Positions 51,248 through 60,058 are shown, numbered from the stretch's first letter. The stretch is DNA of 64,000 nt from Sphaerochaeta sp. Phil3 (GCA_001940825.1 MSGT01000012.1:1-64000), one strand, 5' to 3'. A program made the numbers and translations. The notes: a model not told the origin generated them from the sequence alone.

Positions 51248-52171
51248 ATGAGTCTGGAAGTTTTCGTACTTGGTACAAGCGGAATGCAACCCCTACCTGG
51301 GAGGTTCCTTACATCGGCAATGGTCAGAAGAAACGGTGAGCTTATGCTTTTTGACTGCGGCGAAGGCACACAGGTATCGCTCAAGATGCTCAACCTGCAT
51401 TGGAAGCGCATAAACCGCATCTTCATAAGCCACATGCATGCAGACCACGTGACTGGGCTTCCAGGGCTTCTTATGCTTTCGTCCCAGGTGGATAGAACCG
51501 AGCCCCTCTATATCTATGGTCCTGATATGCTGAAGGAGTACATAGATGCAAACAGGCGAATCCTCGATATGTACATAAACTATGAGATACGGTTCGTTCC
51601 TGTAAAGCCTGGCCTGATAATAGACGACGAGGACTTTACTGTCGAAGCCGTGCCTCTGCTTCATACAAAGCCATGCTTTGGCTATGTGCTTACGGAAAAG
51701 GACAGGGCGGGGGAGTTCAGCGTTGAGAATGCAAAGGCCCTTGGGATTCCATGCGGTCCAATGTGGGGTCAGCTCCAAAGAGGCATGTCCGTTGAACTCG
51801 ATGACGGTAGGGTCATAGAGCCATCGCAGGTCCTGGGCAATCCTAGAAGAGGAGTGAAGTTCGCATACATCACCGACACCATGTACCTAGGGTACATAGC
51901 TGACCATGTGAAGGATGCAGACCTTCTTCTATGCGAAGGTATGTTCACCAGAGATTTGGCTCAGGATGCATACGAGAAGAAGCACATGACCAGCTCGCAG
52001 GCTGCAACCATTGCCCTGAATGCGGGTGCAAAAAAACTGGGGCTGATCCATTACAGCCCCAGATACACTGACAAGGAATTGAATCTTCTTAAAGACGAAG
52101 CCCACGAGATCTTCGAGAACACTGTCCTTTGCAGAGACCGCTACTCCTTTGAAATAAACAACCCGGATTGA
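51248..52171 (+). CDS. rnz: Ribonuclease Z
   Basis: tRNase Z trims 3' trailers from tRNA precursors, creating the end to which CCA is added. The 307-residue metallo-beta-lactamase fold has the signature SHMHADHVTGLPGLL and the N-terminal LGTSGMQPLPGRFLTS. VPLLHTKPCFGYVL and AYITDTMYLG follow, and HMTSSQAATIAL and LIHYSPRY lie near the C-terminus. This fits a genome whose tRNA genes lack CCA. A terminator follows. Confidence 0.93.
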   Translation: MSLEVFVLGTSGMQPLPGRFLTSAMVRRNGELMLFDCGEGTQVSLKMLNLHWKRINRIFISHMHADHVTGLPGLLMLSSQVDRTEPLYIYGPDMLKEYIDANRRILDMYINYEIRFVPVKPGLIIDDEDFTVEAVPLLHTKPCFGYVLTEKDRAGEFSVENAKALGIPCGPMWGQLQRGMSVELDDGRVIEPSQVLGNPRRGVKFAYITDTMYLGYIADHVKDADLLLCEGMFTRDLAQDAYEKKHMTSSQAATIALNAGAKKLGLIHYSPRYTDKELNLLKDEAHEIFENTVLCRDRYSFEINNPD

Positions 52172-52197
52172 TTTCTCTCTCCGGGTTGCTTTTTTTA
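52159..52197 (+). terminator. Terminator of rnz
   Basis: An 8-bp perfect stem (52159-52166 with 52181-52188), a 14-nt loop and a long T-run; the stem begins inside the last rnz codons. Confidence 0.88.
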
Positions 52198-52212
52198 ATT
52201 CCACTTTTTTCC

Positions 52213-53484
52213 TTATTCTACTATTCCGCTTGCAAGTTCCTCGAAGCTAATGTCGCTTCCTGCTGTGTAGGTGCTTGACTTGTACGTAGCTTCAAGCTTG
52301 TCTAGCTCAGCCTTCGCTTCATCTTCGTTCGAGAAAGGTATGATCACAAGGGTCTTGCCTTCTACGTCAACGAAGTCGCCTATCTCTCCAAGTGCAAGGG
52401 CGACCTGCGAAAGCGAGAGGTCAACGAGTGCTACTGTGAGGTCATAGCCAAATTCCTTTGCGCTGTCGTACTCAGCCATGGCCTTCTGCCTTGCCTCGCT
52501 TCCTTCGTAGTTCCTGTAGAGCATGCTGCCCGTGTTGTCTTTTGAAACCGCTATAGGCTGTACATGTTCGACAGGCTTCGCTGGCTCTATCGTTCCTTCT
52601 TCCTTGGTTTCTTCAACCGCATTTGGTTCTTCCTCGACTTCAGCTTCCTCTGGCTGGGCTGACTCTACAGGTGCGACCGGCTGAGGCGCAACGACAATGT
52701 TTCCATGGAGGTTGTCCGCCATCTGGGAGATTGCCTGCGTAAGCTTTTCAAGCTGGACTTCTATTCTGTCGAGTCCTTCGTAGATTGGATCTTCCTCTTC
52801 CTCCCCGTCGTAGTACTCTTCATCGTCTTCTTCGCTGTCTTCCGTTCCATAGACGACCGCTGCGGCGAAGTCGTCTATCTTGTCGGACAAGGCCTTGATT
52901 GCATCGATAAGGGGCTTGTTGGCATCCTCGTTTGGCTGCTCTTCTACAGCCTTTTCTTCGGCCTCAGATGCAGGTTCCTCAACGGCTTCAGTTTCTACAG
53001 GTTCTTCAGCAGGCTTTTCTTCAGGCTCTGAGGCTCCTTCTGTGGTGACTTCCTCTTGAGGTTCTACGTTCTTCGAAGAGCCATCCTCGTCCGAATACGT
53101 CTCGAATACCGATACGAACGGTGCCTCTTCCTGCTTGCCTGTCTCTGTTGGTTCGTTGTCCTGAGCAGACCCAGAGTCAACGTCTTTTGCCGTTGGGTCG
53201 TCCTTTGGCTCGTCGAAGAGAGTGGAGTCGTAGGCGTTTGGAGGGAGCTTGTCGTCTTCGTCCTCCTCATCATCCTTTCCTCCTGCGAGTACAGATGCTA
53301 TGGCTATGAGTGTGATTCCCAGAATGAGAGGGAACACTTTGACCGCAACCTGATATATCTTGTTCTGATTAAGCTGGTAGGCAGGTGCAATGTACTTGAG
53401 TGTGGCGTATGAAAGAGCCGCTAGTACCACAAGCGTGACGATGACCGTTGCAACCACAGTCCTAAAACCTTTTTTCTTGCTCAT
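52213..53484 (-). CDS. Acidic membrane-anchored protein of unknown function
   Basis: The 423-residue protein has two N-terminal transmembrane helices (about 8-30 and 46-66). A 250-residue extremely acidic, Glu/Pro/Ala-rich linker follows, with one helical stretch (GLDRIEVQLEKLTQAISQMADNL). The C-terminal globular domain of about 100 residues (SAKEFGYDLTVALVDLSLSQV and KTLVIIPFSNEDEAKAELDKLE) looks like a small response-domain-like alpha/beta fold, possibly a GAF- or GGDEF-related signalling module. I do not recognise the family. GGGAGG precedes ATG 53484. It is divergently transcribed from the next gene. Confidence 0.7.
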   Translation of the reverse strand: MSKKKGFRTVVATVIVTLVVLAALSYATLKYIAPAYQLNQNKIYQVAVKVFPLILGITLIAIASVLAGGKDDEEDEDDKLPPNAYDSTLFDEPKDDPTAKDVDSGSAQDNEPTETGKQEEAPFVSVFETYSDEDGSSKNVEPQEEVTTEGASEPEEKPAEEPVETEAVEEPASEAEEKAVEEQPNEDANKPLIDAIKALSDKIDDFAAAVVYGTEDSEEDDEEYYDGEEEEDPIYEGLDRIEVQLEKLTQAISQMADNLHGNIVVAPQPVAPVESAQPEEAEVEEEPNAVEETKEEGTIEPAKPVEHVQPIAVSKDNTGSMLYRNYEGSEARQKAMAEYDSAKEFGYDLTVALVDLSLSQVALALGEIGDFVDVEGKTLVIIPFSNEDEAKAELDKLEATYKSSTYTAGSDISFEELASGIVE

Positions 53485-53593
53485 TGAGGACCTCCCAATA
53501 GGCCTTGCGTTTCTTTGTTTGCCCGAGGAAACTGGAAAAGCTTCCTTTTGCATTTTCCTCGATTAATCGCTATTATATTCGAAAGGATGTGAG

Positions 53594-54088
53594 ATGGCAA
53601 GGAAATACGTGGTCCTATTTATAGTGATAACCCTATGTTTGTTCAGTTTAATGTCCGCATTCATGGGTGAACGAGGTTTTTTTGCCAATAAAGAGCTCGA
53701 GAGGCAATTGAAGGCCAATGAATACCGTCTTGACAGGGACAGGGTCGAATTGGAAAATCTAAAAATCCAGGAAGAGGAGCTTTCCACTGAGGATGGCATA
53801 CGTTCTGCCGCCATGAACCTAGGCTATAAGGTGGATGGCGACGATGTCTATAGGTTCGAGACACAGGATGCCGTTCCCTCTCGGGAAAAGGTTCTGGAGC
53901 AGACGGTTTCTTCGGATGCTGCAAAGCCGTTCACTCCATGGAGCCCTGCCGCTTGCCTAGGGCTTGCTGCTGGAGCCTCTCTTGTGGCGACGCTTCTTGT
54001 CTGGATAATTGGAAGGAAAGGGAAAGACAGCGATGATTCTGAACAAGACGAACCCGGAAACTTTGGAAACAATTTCAACTTTGATTAG
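53594..54088 (+). CDS. Septum-type membrane coiled-coil protein (FtsB/DivIC-like)
   Basis: The 164-residue protein has an N-terminal membrane helix (about 6-23) followed by a coiled coil (about 31-65) ending in a small conserved-looking block (STEDGIRSAAMNLGYKVDGDDVYRF). That is the layout of FtsB/DivIC divisome proteins. Unlike those, it has a second hydrophobic helix (about 121-140) and an acidic/Asn-rich tail, so the assignment is tentative. Its 3' end overlaps tsaC by 56 nt. Confidence 0.6.
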   Translation: MARKYVVLFIVITLCLFSLMSAFMGERGFFANKELERQLKANEYRLDRDRVELENLKIQEEELSTEDGIRSAAMNLGYKVDGDDVYRFETQDAVPSREKVLEQTVSSDAAKPFTPWSPAACLGLAAGASLVATLLVWIIGRKGKDSDDSEQDEPGNFGNNFNFD

Positions 54089-54602
54089 AGACGGAGGCGT
54101 CGTAGTCCTTCCCTGCGATACGATATATGGGCTGTGCGCAGCCTATCGCATTGGGGACAAGGCGCTCATGGATCTCAAGGGAAGGCCTGAGAACAAACCT
54201 TTTCTCATACTTGCGACGATAGAGCAGGCAAAGGATCTGTGCGTTTCCATCCCTTTGGATATCCTTGCTTCCTGGCCTGCTCCTCTTACGGTGATCCTTG
54301 GCACCAAGGATGGTAGGAAGACCGCAATAAGGGTCCCTGCAGACCCTTTTCTCCAAAAGCTTTTGAAACTTACAGGAATGCCCATCTATTCTACAAGTGT
54401 AAACATGGCTGGAGAACCATCCCTTCTGAATTTCACTGACATCTGCCGTCGCTTCGAGGCTATGGTCGATGGGCTTGTCCGTGACAAGGAGGTTCAGGGC
54501 ACCGTTCCATCCACATTGATCGACGCCACTGTAAAACCCTACGTCATGGTGAGACAGGGTGCATTCGATGCAACCTCCCTTATCGAGGGCTCCAAGGCAT
54601 AG
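54033..54602 (+). CDS. tsaC: Threonylcarbamoyl-AMP synthase (Sua5/YciO/YrdC family)
   Basis: This 189-residue YrdC-domain enzyme makes threonylcarbamoyl-AMP for t6A37 of ANN-decoding tRNAs. Motifs are VVVLPCDTIYGLCAAY, DLKGRPENKPFLILA, AIRVPADPFL and PIYSTSVNMAGEPS. I chose ATG 54033; an in-frame TTG at 54009 is less likely. It overlaps the upstream membrane-protein gene and its 3' end overlaps the convergent aroH by 23 nt. Confidence 0.87.
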   Translation: MILNKTNPETLETISTLIRDGGVVVLPCDTIYGLCAAYRIGDKALMDLKGRPENKPFLILATIEQAKDLCVSIPLDILASWPAPLTVILGTKDGRKTAIRVPADPFLQKLLKLTGMPIYSTSVNMAGEPSLLNFTDICRRFEAMVDGLVRDKEVQGTVPSTLIDATVKPYVMVRQGAFDATSLIEGSKA

Positions 54603-54960
54603 CTTCTTCATTCAAATCCGGTCTTAGCTTGGCGGTTTCACCTAGGTAGACATGTGAGACCGTAGACAACGATGGTTTTTCCACAAACATCATCATCCGT
54701 ATCACATGAGGCATTGAGCCTTCTATGTCCGCTTCCTGGACGCAGAAGAGGGGAACCTCCTTGCATTTCCCGGTGCGGCGCAGGGCGGTTGCACTGTTTA
54801 GGGAGCGTAGGTCCTTTGTATGTGAGATGATGAGGCCCACTATGTCCGCTTCCACCAAATCGTTGCAAGCCAGCATCTTGGAAAATAGCTCGTTCGCAGC
54901 AAGGGAGATGGACTCAGGGGTATCGGTCTTGACGGAGTTTGCACCGCGTATGGCCTTCAT
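54580..54960 (-). CDS. aroH: Chorismate mutase (AroH class)
   Basis: This 126-residue trimeric AroH-type chorismate mutase converts chorismate to prephenate for Phe/Tyr synthesis. It starts KAIRGANSVKTDTPESI, with the family Arg in RGA, and has IVGLIISHTKDLRSLNSATALRR and a C-terminal SHVYLGETAKLRPDL block holding the active-site Arg/Tyr region. I chose ATG 54960, with GAGG 7 nt upstream. It overlaps the upstream membrane-protein gene by 4 nt (ATGA) and converges with tsaC. Confidence 0.88.
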   Translation of the reverse strand: MKAIRGANSVKTDTPESISLAANELFSKMLACNDLVEADIVGLIISHTKDLRSLNSATALRRTGKCKEVPLFCVQEADIEGSMPHVIRMMMFVEKPSLSTVSHVYLGETAKLRPDLNEEAMPWSPR

Positions 54961-55301
54961 AGGCATACCTCAAGGCCTGTCGTGGTGACTGTGGCGAACG
55001 TGTAGACAGCGACCATTAGGGCCAGACAGATGGCTCCTCGTAGAAGCGACCATAGGGCGAGTCCTACGCGTGGGTGGCCGTCCAGGATCCAGAAGACGAC
55101 TGCAACGATGAATAGGGCCGCCGATGCAGCAGCCACCGAGCATGCAAGGACTCCGCTGGCGTTTACTATGAAGTCGAGGAAAACGGCGTCAAGGCTGAAC
55201 CAAAGCGATGCGGTGTAGAGTGCACATAGCAGTAGGCATACCATGAACGTGTAGTTGGTTATCATGTTGGTGATGTCGAAGATCCTTCTGCGTTGCAACA
55301 T
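54957..55301 (-). CDS. Small integral membrane protein
   Basis: The 114-residue protein contains three or four hydrophobic helices (about 17-35, 42-62, 62-75 and 84-104) separated by short basic loops (LDGHPRVGLALWSLL). No family is recognised. The chosen ATG at 55301 has no Shine-Dalgarno; TATTAT lies 6 nt upstream, so the message may be leaderless. The stop overlaps the aroH start, coupling the two. Confidence 0.6.
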   Translation of the reverse strand: MLQRRRIFDITNMITNYTFMVCLLLCALYTASLWFSLDAVFLDFIVNASGVLACSVAAASAALFIVAVVFWILDGHPRVGLALWSLLRGAICLALMVAVYTFATVTTTGLEVCL

Positions 55302-55430
55302 GATTTTATAATAACAAATCGGACACAAAAAAGGAACAATGTTGTTGCGATTCCTGGTTCTAAGACGTAGAATGGACTCCAGTGCGTTTTGTGGCACGCT
55401 GAAGTACAAAAAAGAACAAGAGGACGAAAA

Positions 55431-56735
55431 ATGAGCGACATCAATAGCAGACTCAAGCCAATGGGCCTGATGGCGGCCGATATCATGATTCCAAAGAAGG
55501 GGACGGACCTTTCCAAGTGGGCTGTCGTTGCATGCGACCAGTATACATCTGAAAAGAACTATTGGGAGGATGTCTCCAAACTTGTTGGGGATGCTCCTTC
55601 CACGCTGCGCCTTATCTTCCCTGAGTGCTATCTTGAAGACGGTGATTCCAAGGAGAGGATCGAGAACATAAACAAGACAATGAAGTCCTACGTGGACGCT
55701 GACCTCTTCGATACGTACGGAAGGACTTTCTTCCTTGAAAAGCGTACATGCTCTGGTGTTTCCAGATGGGGTCTCATGGTCGCCCTTGACCTTGAACGCT
55801 ACAGTTGGGAGAAGGATTCCAAGAGCCTCATAAGGGCTACAGAGGGTACCATCCTTTCCAGAATCCCGCCAAGAAAGGAGATAAGAAAGGACGCTCCTCT
55901 TGAGATCCCCCACATCATGGTCCTCATAAGCGATGAGAAGAGGTCTGTCATAGAGCCTCTTGCTGCAAAGACGAGCAACCTCAAGCAGGTGTACGATTTC
56001 GATCTCATGATGAACGGCGGACATCTTCAGGCTTGGGCTGTGAATTCTGATGCGGACATGGATGCCGTCGCCAATGCATTCGAGGCTCTCACGAACGGTT
56101 TGGACAAGTCCAATCCTCTTCTCTTTGCAATGGGTGATGGAAACCACAGCTTTGCAACCGCAAAGAGCTGTTGGGAGGACATAAAGGCGAATCTTACGGA
56201 AGAGGAGAGAAAGAACCACCCTGCAAGATTCTGTCTTGTGGAGCTTGAGAACATATTCGACCCAGGCCTTGTGTTCGAGCCAATCCATAGAGTCCTTTTC
56301 AACGTTCCTGAGGATGTGTTCATGGCTGAGCTTTCCAAGAACGCTGCAAAGGTGAATGTGGAGAAGGTGGGATGCCGCAACTGCATTGCAAAGAAGATAG
56401 AGAACCAGGATGTCCAGAGCTTTGGCTACTGCACCAAGGACAAGCATATCGTTGTGACACTTGAAAATCCATCTTCAAACATAGCCGCTGGAACCCTCCA
56501 GAAGGTCATAGACGCCCTCATTGCAAAGGGCTACGGCGTTGACTACATCCATGGTGCGGATGTTACTGACAAGCTTGGAAGCGAGGACGGCAACATTGGA
56601 CTGTTCCTTCCCGCAATAGACAAGGGGACTTTCTTTGAGACCATAATCAAGGACGGTGCTCTTCCAAGGAAGACTTTCAGCATGGGTGAAGCCAACGAGA
56701 AGCGCTTCTACATGGAAGCAAGGAAGATAAAGTAG
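55431..56735 (+). CDS. DUF1015-family protein
   Basis: This 434-residue member of the DUF1015 family is widespread in anaerobes and without a firmly assigned reaction. Typical blocks are PKKGTDLSKWAVVACDQYTSE near residue 22 and FAMGDGNHSFATAKSCWEDIK near residue 237. HPARFCLVELENIFDPGLVFEPIHRVLF and DYIHGADVTDKL follow. The second motif (GDGNHS) suggests a metal- or nucleotide-dependent active site. I chose ATG 55431 behind AGAGGA. It is divergent from the membrane-protein gene. Confidence 0.85.
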   Translation: MSDINSRLKPMGLMAADIMIPKKGTDLSKWAVVACDQYTSEKNYWEDVSKLVGDAPSTLRLIFPECYLEDGDSKERIENINKTMKSYVDADLFDTYGRTFFLEKRTCSGVSRWGLMVALDLERYSWEKDSKSLIRATEGTILSRIPPRKEIRKDAPLEIPHIMVLISDEKRSVIEPLAAKTSNLKQVYDFDLMMNGGHLQAWAVNSDADMDAVANAFEALTNGLDKSNPLLFAMGDGNHSFATAKSCWEDIKANLTEEERKNHPARFCLVELENIFDPGLVFEPIHRVLFNVPEDVFMAELSKNAAKVNVEKVGCRNCIAKKIENQDVQSFGYCTKDKHIVVTLENPSSNIAAGTLQKVIDALIAKGYGVDYIHGADVTDKLGSEDGNIGLFLPAIDKGTFFETIIKDGALPRKTFSMGEANEKRFYMEARKIK

Positions 56736-56786
56736 TTTTTTTGATTTGCATATCCATAGTTGATTGATAGATGGAGAAGTGACGCA

Positions 56787-58184
56787 ATGGACAACAGACT
56801 TGAAAAGAGATACGACCTGAAGACAGCCGTCTCAATGGTCATAGGCATCGTGATTGGCTCAGGGGTCTTCTTCAAGGCTGTGAAGGTCCTGAGCCTCACG
56901 GGCGGCAGCATGGGGCATAGCCTCCTTGTCATTGGAGCCGTTGGGCTTATATGTGTGGTGTGTTCCTGCGTATTTGCAGAGATGGGCACGAAATACGTAA
57001 AGTGCAACGGTATTGTGGACTACGCTGAAGCTTCCCTTGGACAGGGTTTTGCATACTGCATGGGTTGGTTCATGTCAACCATATACTATCCCGTCATTGG
57101 CTCGACGCTTGCGTATATATCCGCACGCTACACCTGCATGTTGCTTGGCCTTGAGTCCTTTGGTCAGGCCAATATGTCCATTGCAGTCCTCTATTTGGTC
57201 TTGGCCGTCGTCATAAACTCCCTTTCTCCAAAGATTGCAGGCAAGGTGCAGGTGAGCATGACGGTTGCAAAGCTTGTGCCTCTTGTCGTCATGGGCGTGG
57301 TGGGAACTATAGTTGGACTTGTCAACGGAAACGGAATACGCATATTCACGGATACATCGGCCGTTGGAATCTCGCAGGGCGGAGGCTTCTTCGCCGCTGT
57401 GTGCGCCTTTGCGTTCTCCTACGAAGGCTGGATCATAGCCACAACGATAAACTCAGAGCTCAAGAATCCAAAGAGGGACCTCCCATTGGCATTGGTGGGT
57501 GGAGCATTGTTCTGCACAATCATTTACATGTTCTACACTTATTCCATGAGCGCCACAATGAACGCCGCCCAGATCGTTGAAGCCGGTGACTGGCTTCCAA
57601 AGATTGCATTCTCAAGGCTTTTCCATAGCAACGCAGCGGGCACAATCGTGTTCGTCTTCATCATCGTCTCATGTCTTGGAACCACGAACGGAGTCATTCT
57701 TGGATGCATGAGAGGCTTCTATTCGATAGCCGTAAGAGGGCAGGGTCCAAAGCCTACCTTCGTTGCGGAGGTGGACAAATCAACCGGCATGCCATTGAAA
57801 TCATGTCTTCTTGGACTTTGTGTCTGTGCATTCTGGCTGTTCCAATGCGGAGCTCTCTTCTTCAACGGACCGCTTGTCATGAACACCACGGGCAATCCCC
57901 TTTGGCTCATGGCTTGGGAGGCCGATGAAATAGTAATCGTCACCCAATATGCGCTCTATATCCCCATCTTCGTGCACCTGATAGTCAGGGAAAGACAGTT
58001 CAGCCCGTTCAAGAGGTTCGTACTTCCCATTCTTGGAATAGCTGCGTGTCTTTTCATGTGCTTCTGCTGCTGGAAGTCGTATGGAACATACCTCACCGTT
58101 TCGTATCTTGTAGTGTTTGCCATAATCATGGGCATTGGAGCTTTCTTCTACAGAAAGAACCCTAGCATGGAGCTTTTGAAATAG
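56787..58184 (+). CDS. APC-superfamily amino-acid permease
   Basis: The 465-residue transporter has about 12 transmembrane helices and the APC signature at helix 1, SMVIGIVIGSGVFFK near residue 20. FAFSYEGWIIATTINSELKNPKRDLPLAL at helix 6 is typical of the LAT/APC amino-acid transporter group. The substrate cannot be told from sequence. I chose ATG 56787 with GGAG 13-16 nt upstream. It is followed by a 279-bp leader region and uraA. Confidence 0.88.
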   Translation: MDNRLEKRYDLKTAVSMVIGIVIGSGVFFKAVKVLSLTGGSMGHSLLVIGAVGLICVVCSCVFAEMGTKYVKCNGIVDYAEASLGQGFAYCMGWFMSTIYYPVIGSTLAYISARYTCMLLGLESFGQANMSIAVLYLVLAVVINSLSPKIAGKVQVSMTVAKLVPLVVMGVVGTIVGLVNGNGIRIFTDTSAVGISQGGGFFAAVCAFAFSYEGWIIATTINSELKNPKRDLPLALVGGALFCTIIYMFYTYSMSATMNAAQIVEAGDWLPKIAFSRLFHSNAAGTIVFVFIIVSCLGTTNGVILGCMRGFYSIAVRGQGPKPTFVAEVDKSTGMPLKSCLLGLCVCAFWLFQCGALFFNGPLVMNTTGNPLWLMAWEADEIVIVTQYALYIPIFVHLIVRERQFSPFKRFVLPILGIAACLFMCFCCWKSYGTYLTVSYLVVFAIIMGIGAFFYRKNPSMELLK

Positions 58185-58463
58185 AGGAGCGACTTTCAAA
58201 ACTGTTGCGCTTTGTTGTTTTTTACTGAAATTTCTAAAAAAAGTGTTTTGAGGGGTTTTCACTGTTGGAGTTTTCTGTTAGGCTCCATCAGAAAAGAAGA
58301 GCGGAGGTTCACCTATGAAGTGGGTTTTCTTGAATAGAATAAGGAAGTTCAAGACCATAGGGGTTCTTTTTCCCTTCAATCGTTTTTGTTTTGGAATCGT
58401 GTCAGCCATTTTTGGCTGACTTTTTTTTGACCTTTTGCCAAGGTATCGCCAAGGAGGATGACA
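58185..58463 (+). promoter_or_regulatory. Leader region of uraA with several hairpins
   Basis: The 279 bp between the APC permease and uraA contain no credible gene. A TGGAG/CTCCA hairpin (near 58264-58286), further short complementary segments and a strong terminator 36 bp before uraA are seen. Such an arrangement often means attenuation by pyrimidine- or purine-responsive factors, but I found no match to the PyrR site or known riboswitch cores. Confidence 0.35.
58401..58428 (+). terminator. Terminator/attenuator before uraA
   Basis: A perfect 7-bp stem (58401-58407 with 58414-58420) with an ATTTTT loop and eight T. It either ends the permease transcript or attenuates uraA, whose ribosome site begins 23 bp later. 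Confidence 0.85.
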
Positions 58464-59858
58464 ATGGGCAATCAGGAAAGACAACAGGGCAATCAGAAAG
58501 CAATCAGGGACGCACGGCAGCTTGGAACTCCAAAGATGCTGGTTCTTGGGTTGCAGCACATGTTCGCAATGTTTGGAGCAACGGTGCTTGTACCAATTCT
58601 CGTAAACGGATACGGACTTCCGCTATCCATTCAGACAACGCTTTTCATGGCCGGTCTTGGAACACTCATGTTCCATTTCATAACCAAGTGGAAGGTCCCA
58701 GCCTTCTTGGGTTCGTCGTTCGCCTTCCTTGGCGGATATGCAGCTGTGGCAGCCTTGTCCGTTGGAAAGTACGCAGGTATGAGCGGTGCCGAGAAACTCC
58801 AGTATGCAGGAGGTGGAATAGTTGTTGCTGGAATCCTCTACATGATTCTGGCCCTAGTGATAAAGGTTGTAGGGGTCAAGAAGGTCATGAGGTTCCTACC
58901 TCCAATCGTTACAGGTCCAATCATCATACTCATAGGTCTCAACCTTGCACCTTCTGCGGTCTCCAACGCATCCACATGCTGGCCTCTTGCGCTTGCTGCA
59001 ATGGCGATAGTGGTAGTTGCAAACATATGGGGCAAGGGGATGGTCAAGATAATCCCAATCCTTCTTGGTGTAGTAGGGTCATACGTGATAGCCGTGATAG
59101 CCAACGCATTGGGTGCCACGACGGCATCGGGCTCTCCTTTGGTTGACTTCAGCGCCCTTGCAGGAGCAAAGCTCATAGGACTGCAGCCGTTTGTGACCAA
59201 CTTTGCAGGCAGCGTATGCAAGTTCGACCTCACCACAATCCTCGTCATGGCTCCAATCTCCATAGCTTCCATGATGGAGCACATAGGTGACATCTCAGCT
59301 ATATCGGCAACGGTTGGAGAGAACTTCGTCGAGGATCCGGGCCTTCACAGAACCCTGATAGGAGATGGCCTTGCAACGTCGTTCGCAGCTGCCTTTGGAG
59401 GTCCAGCCAACACGACATACGGTGAGAACACCGGTGTCCTGGTCCTTTCCGGAGTATACGATCCAAGGGTCATACGCCTAGCTGCAATCTATGCAATAGT
59501 GCTTTCCTTCTCACCGGCCTTCGCAGCCCTTGTAAACTCCATGCCGGCTGCAATCATAGGCGGTGTCTCCTTCATACTGTATGGAATGATATCCGCAATA
59601 GGAATCAGGAACGTTGTCGAGAACAGGGTTGACTTCACGCAGTCCAGAAACCTCATCATAGGAGCCGTCATTCTGGTGTGCGGCCTTGGCTTCACCAACG
59701 GCATCACGTTCAGCATTGGAAGCGCCCACGTCACGCTTACATCCCTTGCAATCGCCTCCATAGTCGGAATCCTCCTCAACGCTATCCTTCCTGGCAGGGA
59801 CTATGAGTTTGGTTCCGATATCTCTGAGGGCAGGTCGGGGGACTTTGGCAGGTATTGA
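58464..59858 (+). CDS. uraA: Uracil/xanthine permease (NCS2 family)
   Basis: The 464-residue nucleobase:cation symporter has 14 expected helices. The NCS2 signature is clear: GLQHMFAMFGATVLVPILV near residue 30, FLGSSFAFLGGY, MMEHIGDISAISATVGENF and the substrate-site AAFGGPANTTYGENTGVL. The last motif is closer to uracil permeases (UraA) than to xanthine permeases, but uracil is not certain. I chose ATG 58464, with GGAGG 6 nt upstream, over ATG 58458, which abuts the ribosome site. Confidence 0.9.
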   Translation: MGNQERQQGNQKAIRDARQLGTPKMLVLGLQHMFAMFGATVLVPILVNGYGLPLSIQTTLFMAGLGTLMFHFITKWKVPAFLGSSFAFLGGYAAVAALSVGKYAGMSGAEKLQYAGGGIVVAGILYMILALVIKVVGVKKVMRFLPPIVTGPIIILIGLNLAPSAVSNASTCWPLALAAMAIVVVANIWGKGMVKIIPILLGVVGSYVIAVIANALGATTASGSPLVDFSALAGAKLIGLQPFVTNFAGSVCKFDLTTILVMAPISIASMMEHIGDISAISATVGENFVEDPGLHRTLIGDGLATSFAAAFGGPANTTYGENTGVLVLSGVYDPRVIRLAAIYAIVLSFSPAFAALVNSMPAAIIGGVSFILYGMISAIGIRNVVENRVDFTQSRNLIIGAVILVCGLGFTNGITFSIGSAHVTLTSLAIASIVGILLNAILPGRDYEFGSDISEGRSGDFGRY

Positions 59859-59954
59859 TTGAGAAGCCATCCTAGGTTGGCAATTCTAGATGTCTTCCTG
59901 GAATGGCAAAAAAGTTTTCGTAGGTACTTGAAAAAGTCCATGAACTTTTGTACA

Positions 59955-59982
59955 GTGGCATCTGTCGCAAGACAAATGCCAC
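59955..59982 (+). repeat. Hairpin overlapping the tRNA-Thr 5' end, sharing a repeat motif
   Basis: A 7-bp stem (59955-59961 with 59976-59982) continues, past a C-A mismatch, into 4 bp capped by GCAA. The 3' arm includes tRNA-Thr residues 1-5. Positions 59955-59972 match the reverse complement of the 18-bp unit at 6651-6668 in 16 of 18 bases. Confidence 0.7.
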
Positions 59983-60051
59983 CTTAGCTCAGTTGGCCAG
60001 AGCACGTGACTTGTAATCTCGGGGTCGTCAGTTCGAATCCGACAGGTGGCT
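59978..60051 (+). tRNA. tRNA-Thr (anticodon TGT)
   Basis: This 74-nt sequence has a perfect 7-bp acceptor stem and an anticodon loop CTTGTAA giving TGT. The T-loop is TTCGAAT. The anticodon stem has a T-T mismatch and the T-stem an A-C mismatch. No CCA is encoded. A leader hairpin covers its first residues and a terminator follows. Confidence 0.94.
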
Positions 60052-60058
60052 AAGCACA

